Below, piece by piece: positions 1 through 4,664 of a DNA stretch of 12,321 bases (positions are counted from its first letter, which is position 1; each line of letters opens with the position of its first letter). The DNA is from DATEPR01 sp036279295 (GTDB lineage Bacteria > Actinomycetota > Actinomycetes > Mycobacteriales > Pseudonocardiaceae), in the NCBI GenBank assembly GCA_036279295.1, contig DASUJK010000398.1, positions 1-12,321 on the forward strand. Direction: 5' to 3'. Under the pieces are notes generated by a model that saw only the letters and a list, made by a program, of their open reading frames with translations, was not told the DNA's origin and made no database searches. Made by a program: the position numbers and the translations under genes.

Positions 1-129
1 ATGGTGGCGCTGACCGGCCAGTGGTGGCTCGACGTGCGCGCGCCGACCCGCGACGAGGTGGCCGCGCACGTGGTCAACCTGGCCTGGCACGGCCTGTCCC
101 ACCTGGACCACGAGCCTAAGCTGCGCTGA
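1..129 (+). CDS. C-terminal end of a TetR/AcrR-type transcriptional regulator (partial)
   Basis: The first 42 codons of the window are open in frame 1 and end at TGA 127-129. The gene begins upstream, so the ATG at position 1 is probably an internal methionine. The peptide has a tryptophan-containing helix (GQWWLDVRAPTRDEVAAHV) followed by VNLAWHGLSHL and a short polar tail. This is how many TetR-family ligand-binding domains end (helix 8 to helix 9, then stop). No DNA-binding part is inside the window, so the family call rests on the C-terminal pattern only. The stop codon overlaps the ATG of the next gene (TGATG), which suggests co-transcription and translational coupling with the MarR-type gene. 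Confidence 0.55.
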   Translation: MVALTGQWWLDVRAPTRDEVAAHVVNLAWHGLSHLDHEPKLR

Positions 130-548
130 TGGGCGACAGCACCGGCAGCCTGTTGTGGCAGGTGACGCTGGCCTGGCAGCGGGCCATCCGGGCCACCCTG
201 GAACCACACGACCTGACCCACATACAGTTCGAACTGCTGGCATCGGCGTGCCGCCTGGCCGAGCAGGGTGGCGGGCCGGCGTCGTCCCACGAGATCGCCG
301 AGGACACCGGGACCGAGGCACACATGGCCGGTCAGGTGCTGCGTCGGTTGGCCGCGCGTCAATTGGTGACCAGGGAGATCGACGCCGAGGACCCCAAGGC
401 CAGGCGAATCGTGCTCACCGACGAGGGCCGGACCGTGCTCGCGGACGCGCTGGCGGACGTCGAGATCACCGAAGCGGAGTTTTTCGTCTTGCTGGGACAA
501 GACGCTGATACCTTCCGAAACTGCCTGACAGCGCTTCGTGCTGGTTAG
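129..548 (+). CDS. MarR-family winged-helix transcriptional regulator
   Basis: The 139-aa protein has the length and layout of MarR regulators. An N-terminal dimerisation helix (about residues 5-45) is followed by a winged helix-turn-helix at about 50-100. Residues SSHEIAEDTGTEAHMAGQVL form helix-turn-helix 1, and the recognition helix runs into RRLAARQLV. The wing is DAEDPKARRIVLTDEGR, the typical MarR 'D-x-D-x-R-x-x-x-L-T-x-x-G' hairpin. A C-terminal helix pair completes the dimer interface. The ATG overlaps the stop of the preceding TetR-type gene by one base. The gene ends nine bases before the GTG of the enoyl-CoA hydratase gene, so the three are likely one operon. MarR proteins usually bind a small ligand and repress nearby genes, but the target and ligand cannot be read here. 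Confidence 0.85.
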   Translation: MGDSTGSLLWQVTLAWQRAIRATLEPHDLTHIQFELLASACRLAEQGGGPASSHEIAEDTGTEAHMAGQVLRRLAARQLVTREIDAEDPKARRIVLTDEGRTVLADALADVEITEAEFFVLLGQDADTFRNCLTALRAG

Positions 549-557
549 AGTTCGCGG

Positions 558-1325
558 GTGGACGAACTGCGACTGACCATCGACGACCGGATCGCGACGC
601 TCACCATCGACCGCCCCCAGCGGCGCAACGCGATGAACTACGAGATGTGGTCGGCATTACCCGACCTGATGGAACAGGTGCGTACCGCGCCTGACGTGCG
701 GGTACTCGTGGTCCGGGGTGGCGGCGAGCACTTCTCGGCTGGCGCCGACATCAGCGAGTTCAGCACCCGGCGCAACGGCCTGGACGGCGCCCGACGCTAC
801 GTCGACGCCGTGGGCAGGGGCGAGCGGTCCATCGCCACCCTCCCGATCCCCACCATCGCGGCCGTCACCGGGTTCTGCATCGGCGCGGGCTGCGAGATGG
901 CGCTGGCCTGCGACATGCGTATCGCGGCGGCCGACTCCCGGTTCGGTATCACGCCCGCCAACCTCGGCATCGTCTACAGCTTCGTGTCGACAAGGCAGTT
1001 GGTGGCCACGGTGGGCCCGGCGTGGGCGAAGCAGATCCTGTGCGGCGGTGAGCTGATCGACGCGCCGACCGCGCTGCGGATCGGCCTGGCCAACGAGCTC
1101 CACCCGGCCGATGGGCTGGCGGCTCGTGTGGCCGAGTTGGCCGACACCCTGGCCACGAGGGCGCAGGGCAGTGTGCGCAGCGCGAAGCAGATGGTCAACG
1201 AGATCCTGGACGGCCAGGACGAGGAGAGCGACGCCGACCGGGCGCTGTACGACGAGGCTGCATTGAGCGCCGATTACGTGGAAGGCGTGGCGGCGTTCCT
1301 GGCCAAGCGTAAGCCAAAATTCTGA
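558..1325 (+). CDS. Enoyl-CoA hydratase/isomerase (crotonase) family protein
   Basis: This 255-aa protein has the crotonase fold, which binds acyl-CoA and polarises the thioester carbonyl. The first oxyanion-hole strand is HFSAGADISEF (residues 58-68, with A61 and D64 in place). The second is GFCIGAGCEMALACDMRIAA (105-124). The glutamate equivalent to rat crotonase Glu144 is E113. The position of Glu164 reads ITPANLGI, giving A134. Only one of the two classical hydratase acids is therefore present, as in many isomerase, dehydrogenase-like or hydrolase members, so true hydration of enoyl-CoA is uncertain. The C-terminal trimerisation helices are complete (AKQMVNEILDG at 209-219, then VEGVAAFLAKRKP). 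The start is GTG 558, chosen because MDELRLTIDDRIATLTIDRP is the normal family N-terminus. No strong Shine-Dalgarno is visible. The start lies nine bases after the MarR stop, so the pair is probably co-transcribed. Confidence 0.88.
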   Translation: MDELRLTIDDRIATLTIDRPQRRNAMNYEMWSALPDLMEQVRTAPDVRVLVVRGGGEHFSAGADISEFSTRRNGLDGARRYVDAVGRGERSIATLPIPTIAAVTGFCIGAGCEMALACDMRIAAADSRFGITPANLGIVYSFVSTRQLVATVGPAWAKQILCGGELIDAPTALRIGLANELHPADGLAARVAELADTLATRAQGSVRSAKQMVNEILDGQDEESDADRALYDEAALSADYVEGVAAFLAKRKPKF

Positions 1326-1355
1326 TTCGGCAATTGGTCACACTTCAGGATTACG

Positions 1356-1390
1356 CGAGCACCGACAAACGCAAGAATTGTCGGTGCTCG
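1356..1390. terminator. Perfect 13-bp stem-loop between converging transcription units
   Basis: CGAGCACCGACAA (1356-1368) and TTGTCGGTGCTCG (1378-1390) are perfect reverse complements separated by a 9-nt loop. The hairpin lies 30 bp after the enoyl-CoA hydratase stop and about 125 bp past the stop of the - strand Imm1 gene. It could therefore terminate transcription from both sides. No U-tract follows on either strand, which is common for actinobacterial terminators. Confidence 0.6.
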
Positions 1391-1415
1391 TGGCTGTGGT
1401 CGAGCCCGGAGAAAA

Positions 1416-1475
1416 GTCAAGGCCCCGGTGATCTATCGCTACCAGGGCGACAGGGAACTGTCCGGGGCTCTCGCC
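1416..1475. repeat. REP-like element, copy 1 (downstream of Imm1 copy 1)
   Basis: A 60-bp segment shares most of its sequence with 2789-2848, and both lie just downstream of an Imm1 gene. Outer arms GCCCCGG (1422-1428) and CCGGGGC (1462-1468) are inverted. Inside, GACAG (1449-1453) and CTGTC (1458-1462) close a GGAA tetraloop. The last 25 bases (1451-1475) recur at 2752-2776 with two mismatches. It may act as a 3' end or stability element for the - strand Imm1 message, or be a small dispersed repeat. No coding role is supported. Confidence 0.5.
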
Positions 1476-1513
1476 GATCATCGTACGCAAGGGCGCCAGC
1501 GTGAGCTGAGCGT

Positions 1514-1963
1514 CTAGAACTCTGGATACTCGGACTCCGTCGTGGCGTCCGGTCGATCCCAGGTCTGCCAGGACACGCACGTCGGCCGGCGCCCGGTGGC
1601 CGCGAACTCGTGCACTGCCTGCCGAACCAGCTCGACCGGGATCTCGGAGTTGGGCGGGAATTCGTTGTCCGACGTCATGTACATGTACAGCAGCGGCTCA
1701 CCCTCGGTGGATCCACTGCCAACGGTGAAGCTGCCGTCCAGATCGTCGCTGCCCGAATAGAGCAAGGCTCCATCGTGAACGTGAAAACCGGCATAAAGCA
1801 CGGGGCCGAACCTGGTGCCGACCGGAGTGACCGTCGCCAGCGCCGGCCAGTCGGAACTGGACAACGCGGCGACCCGATCAAGCGCGGCGTCCAATTCCGC
1901 CTCCGTGTCGGCAACGTCACCCGCAGTTTGCTTCCGGGCGTACCACAACTTCAGCGGGATCAT
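1514..1963 (-). CDS. Imm1-family immunity protein (copy 1, intact)
   Basis: The 149-aa protein is an Imm1-type immunity protein, a family found next to deaminase toxins of bacterial polymorphic toxin systems. It is expected to bind and block its partner toxin in the cytoplasm. Visible signs are the N-terminal LKLWYAR segment, a central strand pair GPVLYAGFHVHDGALLYSG (53-71), and the hallmark C-terminal half. That half contains SEIPVELVRQAVHEF (106-120) followed by ATGRRPTCVSWQTWDRP (122-138), the 'EF-x-TG-x-RP-x-x-V-x-W' signature. The ATG (1963-1961) overlaps the toxin stop as ATGA, so immunity is translationally coupled to the deaminase gene in front of it. There is no signal peptide. It is collinear residue for residue with the second Imm1 copy at 2889-3320. 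The family call is firm. The cognate toxin is inferred from adjacency. Confidence 0.87.
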   Translation of the reverse strand: MIPLKLWYARKQTAGDVADTEAELDAALDRVAALSSSDWPALATVTPVGTRFGPVLYAGFHVHDGALLYSGSDDLDGSFTVGSGSTEGEPLLYMYMTSDNEFPPNSEIPVELVRQAVHEFAATGRRPTCVSWQTWDRPDATTESEYPEF

Positions 1964-2642
1964 GGCGTGGCGCCTCCGATGAACGTGCGTCGATCGTTCG
2001 GTGCGTAGACGGTGAGCGTGCAGCCGGCCGGCAGCATCAGAGGCAGTAGCTCCTCGCAGCTCAGGTCGCCGCTACAGACGTCATTGTTCACGACGACGGT
2101 GACGTGCTGTGATCGGCCCGACGCCTCGAACCGCTGGCGAAGGTACTCGGCCAGTTTCATCTCTGCATGAGATTCCACCGACAGACGTGGAAACCCGAAT
2201 GACCGCAGACGCGCGCGAGTCGCCGTAGACAGCGTATCCTCGCCGCTCACGATCTTGTGGACTCTTCCGTCGGAGTCGATCCAGCGACCATGGGTCTTGC
2301 GGCCGGCGCCCCGTTCGGCAGCGGTGATCGGCTCAGGCAGTTGGCGGCGAACGATCGCGACCTGGTCAGGTTTAGCCGGGCCGACGATGCTGGTCAGGTA
2401 GTCGCGGGCGTGTGCTGTGGCCAGGTCGAGGATGGCGATGATGCGGCGAACCTGGTCGTAGGCGTGTTCCAGATACGCGGCGGCATCTCCGAGATGAGGT
2501 TGGGTGCTTCGGTGCCGAGTTCGGCATACGTGCTGCCGGCCTTCTCCCAAGAGTCCAGGGCACCGGCCAGGATTCCGCGTGCCCTAGCGACTCGACTGAG
2601 AGCGGTGTGCACACCCACCACGACATCTTTGATCGACGGCAC
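1960..2642 (-). pseudogene. DddA-like (SCP1.201-like) nucleic-acid deaminase toxin, split by a frameshift
   Basis: Two reading frames together make a typical actinobacterial deaminase toxin of about 227 aa. The first part starts at GTG 2642 (MPSIKDVVVGVHTALSRV...) and forms a helical N-terminal module ending near AELGTEAPNLIS. The second part resumes one base back with GDAAAYLEHAYDQVRRI and runs to TGA 1962-1960. The deaminase domain carries GRWIDSDGRVHKIVSG, the catalytic H-A-E (His codon 2169-2167, Glu 2163-2161), and the zinc cysteines in VCSGDLSC (codons 2076-2074 and 2058-2056, spacing C-x5-C). LLPLMLPAGCTLTVYAP follows. The family deaminates cytosine in DNA or other nucleic acids, and some members act on double-stranded DNA. 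The lesion lies at about 2484-2500 and equals one lost base or two gained. No slippery heptamer is visible there. The second frame alone has only a TTG (2550) as start, so the catalytic domain may be unexpressed, or this may be an assembly error. The stop overlaps the Imm1 ATG. Confidence 0.83.
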
Positions 2643-2710
2643 ACATTCATCGTGGCAGGCCGAAAATGGAAAGTCGCCACACATATGGGTGATGCGAAAC
2701 GGATGGGAAC
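2628..2710. repeat. Direct repeat A: leader/control segment of the deaminase toxin gene
   Basis: About 83 bp match 3337-3420 with roughly ten differences, including one missing G in the run near 2700. Read on the - strand it ends with the GTG start and the first codons of the toxin (VPSIK), and it extends about 70 bp upstream. It therefore probably holds the toxin promoter and 5' leader. GC is about 50% across 2641-2700, against about 73% for a sampled mfd line (5221-5280). Confidence 0.8.
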
Positions 2711-2888
2711 GGCAGGTTGAGACGGTCCTAGCATGTGACTTTGGTGTTCGTCAGGGAACTGTCCGGTGCTTTCGCCAAGATCGGGCCAGTCAAGGCCCCG
2801 GCGATGTATCGCTGCCAGGGCGACATTGATCGTTCCGGGGCTCTCGTCCTCTACTATACGGAGACCGAGTTGCTGCGCAACCGAATTC
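2643..2888. other. Intergenic stretch between the toxin start and Imm1 copy 2
   Basis: No gene is supported here. It contains the upstream part of direct repeat A (to 2710), an unremarkable spacer (2711-2751), and the two REP-like pieces 2752-2776 and 2789-2848. It then runs to the TGA of Imm1 copy 2. A + strand frame stays open through this stretch into the XRE gene, but it crosses the - strand immunity gene and the known family start lies much later. It is read as non-coding. Confidence 0.6.
2752..2848. repeat. REP-like element, copies 2 and 2' (downstream of Imm1 copy 2)
   Basis: The 60-bp unit at 2789-2848 matches 1416-1475, with inverted outer arms GGCCCCGG (2794-2801) and CCGGGGCT (2835-2842). 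A partial extra copy (2752-2776) repeats the 25-base end of the unit, CAGGGAACTGTCCGG..TCGCC, so the element is tandemly reiterated here. It lies just past the stop of Imm1 copy 2, as copy 1 does after its own Imm1 gene. This indicates that the immunity gene and its 3' flank were duplicated together. Confidence 0.5.
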
Positions 2889-3320
2889 TCATTCCGTCGT
2901 GGCGTTCGGTCGATCCCAGGTCTGCCAGGACACGCATGTCGGCCGGCGCCCGGTGTCTGCGAACTCGTGCACCGCCTGCCGGACCAACTCGACCGGTATC
3001 TCGGAGTTTGACGGGAGTTCGTTGTCCGACGTCGCGTACATGTACACCAATGGCGAGCCGCCCGGCTGGCCCTCACCCCGCGTGTAGTACGGGCCGCGCG
3101 CATCCCTGCCGCTGTAGTAGACGGCACCGAGTTCGAGGTGAAAGCCGGGATACAGCACTGGGCTTTGTCGTCCGGAACCAGTGTCACTTCTGCGGCGGCA
3201 GGCCAGTCCGGTCCGACAAGCGCCGCGACCTTGTCGAGGATGCTGTCCAGCTTCTCGTGAGTGGTGGCGATGTCGCCCCTCTGCCTGATCGTGCGAGTAC
3301 CACAACTCAAGCGGGGTCAT
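2889..3320 (-). CDS. Imm1-family immunity protein (copy 2, two compensating frameshifts)
   Basis: The frame is open for 143 aa from ATG 3320-3318 to TGA 2891-2889. The C-terminal part is a clear Imm1 protein: SPVLYPGFHLELGAVYYSG, then SEIPVELVRQAVHEF, then DTGRRPTCVSWQTWDRP, nearly identical to copy 1. Residues about 16-51 are nonsense (GRHRHHSREAGQHPRQGRG...). The +1 frame of the same bases gives the expected helix, GDIATTHEKLDSILDKVAAL, then VGPDWPAAAEVTLVPDDK. An extra G near the C-run 3276-3279 and a missing base near 3159-3167 explain this. After both events the copy is again in register with copy 1 (G59-F60 in both). The protein as read is probably misfolded or inactive unless these are sequence errors. 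GGAG, ten bases upstream of ATG, is a possible ribosome site. No toxin gene accompanies it; only a five-codon remnant of the toxin start does. Confidence 0.78.
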   Translation of the reverse strand: MTPLELWYSHDQAEGRHRHHSREAGQHPRQGRGACRTGLACRRRSDTGSGRQSPVLYPGFHLELGAVYYSGRDARGPYYTRGEGQPGGSPLVYMYATSDNELPSNSEIPVELVRQAVHEFADTGRRPTCVSWQTWDRPNATTE

Positions 3321-3336
3321 CGCTGGTTCACTCCGA

Positions 3337-3420
3337 TTTGATCGACGGCACACATTCATCGTGGCAGATCGTAAATGGCAAGTCGCCACACTTGTGGGTG
3401 ATGCGAAACGGGATGGGAAC
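3337..3420. repeat. Direct repeat B: leader/control segment with a vestigial toxin start
   Basis: This 84-bp segment matches 2628-2710. On the - strand it contains the same GTG start and codons VPSIK as the toxin gene. The frame then reads S-E-stop (ending about 3329), and the Imm1 copy 2 ATG follows a few bases later. It lies between Imm1 copy 2 (-) and the XRE regulator (+), so any promoters here would be divergent. The pattern suggests deletion of a toxin body between its fifth codon and the immunity gene. Confidence 0.78.
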
Positions 3421-3467
3421 TGCAATGTGGGATTGCAGGTGGATGGTGGATCGGTCCAGCTTCGTCC

Positions 3468-3473
3468 GGGAGG
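3468..3473 (+). promoter_or_regulatory. Shine-Dalgarno deciding a TTG start for the XRE regulator
   Basis: GGGAGG lies five bases before TTG 3479-3481. The upstream in-frame ATGs (3425, 3443) have worse or badly spaced ribosome sites. They would also add residues not normal for the family, which usually begins shortly before V-S-P-x-x-L-R. Confidence 0.65.
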
Positions 3474-3478
3474 CCACA

Positions 3479-4315
3479 TTGCATGCTCACGTCAGTCCTG
3501 TGCTGTTGCGCCAGGAGATCGGCCGCAGGTTGCGGGCTGCGCGGGAGGCGGCGGGGCTGGCGTTGGAGACTGCGGCACCGATGTTGGAGACGTCGACCAG
3601 CACGTTGAGCCGGATCGAGAAAGGCATCACGGCGGTCACGGTGCATCTCGTTCGCGGGATGTCGGACGTGTACGACCAGCGGTTGGACGACCTGCTCGAC
3701 CTCGTTCGGGAAGCGCGATTGCCCGGTTGGTGGAAGGCGTACGGCATTGCCGACAGTGATTTCGTCGCGCTGGAGACCGGCGCCAGCCTGATGTCCACGT
3801 TTCAGCTCAGTTTCGTCCCGGGACTGCTCCAGACGGCCGCCTATACCAAGGCGTTGTTCGAATCGGTTCGCCGACCACCCGATGAGGAGTGGGTCATCAA
3901 CCAGCTCAAGGTCCGGGAACTCCGGCAGGAGCGCCTCACCGACGAAGCACGGCCACTGGCGATCGACGCCGTGATCCATGAGTTCGCGTTGCGTTATCCG
4001 GTTGGCGGCATTGATGTTCTGCGCGCCCAGTTGCGGCACCTCGCGCTGGTGACGGATCTGCCGACCGTGTCGCTGCGGGTGCTGCCGATTTCGGTGATCG
4101 CCAACGAGGCAATGGAAGGTGGCTTCACCGTGCTGGACTTTCCCTGGCCGGAACAGCCCAGCATGGTGCACTTGGAGCACGCGCTCGGTGCTGAGCGAAA
4201 GGAGAAGGCCGAACAGGTCCGGGCGGCTAGACTTCGCTTTGAGCACTTGCGGTCGCTCGCGCTGGAGCTGGGCGAATCGCGTGCGCTGATCGAGCGAGTG
4301 ACCGAGAAACTGTGA
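3479..4315 (+). CDS. XRE-family helix-turn-helix regulator with DUF5753 domain (Scr1-like)
   Basis: The 278-aa protein starts at TTG 3479. Residues 14-66 form an XRE helix-turn-helix: IGRRLRAAREAAGLALETAAPML, then recognition helix TSTSTLSRIEKG, then VTVHLVRGMSDVYD. From about residue 78 the DUF5753 domain follows, with LPGWWKAYGI, FQLSFVPGLLQTAAYTKALFE, RELRQERL, VIHEFALRYPVGG, VSLRVLPI and MVHLEHAL in the usual order. Length and layout are normal for the actinomycete family whose members pair with DUF397 genes, some of them (WhiJ-like) acting in development or secondary metabolism. The stop is nine bases before the preferred DUF397 ATG, so both form one operon. It diverges from the Imm1 copy 2 gene across the duplicated control segment, which makes it a candidate regulator of that promoter. 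That role is inferred from position only. Confidence 0.88.
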   Translation: MHAHVSPVLLRQEIGRRLRAAREAAGLALETAAPMLETSTSTLSRIEKGITAVTVHLVRGMSDVYDQRLDDLLDLVREARLPGWWKAYGIADSDFVALETGASLMSTFQLSFVPGLLQTAAYTKALFESVRRPPDEEWVINQLKVRELRQERLTDEARPLAIDAVIHEFALRYPVGGIDVLRAQLRHLALVTDLPTVSLRVLPISVIANEAMEGGFTVLDFPWPEQPSMVHLEHALGAERKEKAEQVRAARLRFEHLRSLALELGESRALIERVTEKL

Positions 4316-4323
4316 GGTGCGTG

Positions 4324-4521
4324 ATGTCCACTGTGGACCTGGCTGGTGCGCGGTGGCGCAGGAGCAGCTACAGCAGTGGGTCCGGAGGCGGTAACTCCGA
4401 CTGCGTCGAGGTCGCGTTCGGTGGCGAGGCGGCTGCGATCAGGGACTCCAAGAACGTTGCTGGTCCGGTTCTCGCGGTGCCGGCTTCGTCGTGGACCGCA
4501 CTGCTGCGCGCATGCCGTTAG
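4324..4521 (+). CDS. DUF397 small protein
   Basis: The 65-aa protein carries the full DUF397 signature: LAGARWRRSSYSSGSGGGNSDCVEVAF, then IRDSKNV, then VPASSWTALLRACR. These match 'W-x-K/R-S-S-x-S-x-x-x-x-N/D-C-V-E-V' and 'V-R-D-S-K' followed by a C-terminal F/W-x-x-L-L helix. ATG 4324 is preferred because AGGTG lies six bases upstream. A GTG at 4312 overlapping the XRE stop would add four residues. DUF397 proteins are commonly encoded next to XRE/DUF5753 regulators and are thought to act with them, in some cases described as a toxin-antitoxin-like pair. The molecular action is not established. It is probably co-translated with the XRE gene. Confidence 0.87.
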   Translation: MSTVDLAGARWRRSSYSSGSGGGNSDCVEVAFGGEAAAIRDSKNVAGPVLAVPASSWTALLRACR

Positions 4522-4576
4522 AGCCCTGTTGACCTGGGCTTCTCCGCTCCGGTGTCAATCAGTCAGGGGTGCGCCG

Positions 4577-4602
4577 TAGGGTGGAGGTGAGATACCCCTC
4601 CA
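4577..4602 (+). promoter_or_regulatory. Possible mfd promoter -10 and small stem-loop
   Basis: TAGGGT (4577-4582) fits an actinobacterial -10 hexamer (TANNNT) about 80 bp before the mfd start. A -35 is not convincing (GTCAAT at 4554-4559). Immediately after, TGGAGG (4582-4587) and CCTCCA (4597-4602) form a 6-bp inverted repeat in the would-be leader. The 143-bp gap 4522-4664 shows nothing else firm. Confidence 0.25.
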
Positions 4603-4664
4603 GGCGACTCGTCCCGGGCAGGGGTCTGTCCGCGTCCCCGCACCCGCCCGAGGAGTGTCAACCC

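Noticed and set aside
1338..1580. Short - strand frame with a peptide (ESPGQFPVALVAIDHRGLDF) resembling one at 2745-2860
   Set aside because: The similarity follows from the duplicated REP-like DNA. Frames shift between copies and no start or ribosome site is supported.
2735..3478. Long + strand N-terminal extension of the XRE regulator
   Set aside because: It runs antisense through Imm1 copy 2 and the repeats. The family starts just before V-S-P-x-x-L-R, where a TTG with a good Shine-Dalgarno exists.
4529..4558. TTGACC (4529-4534) as a -35 for mfd
   Set aside because: No -10-like hexamer follows at 16-19 bases; GTGTCA/TGTCAA at that distance does not fit.
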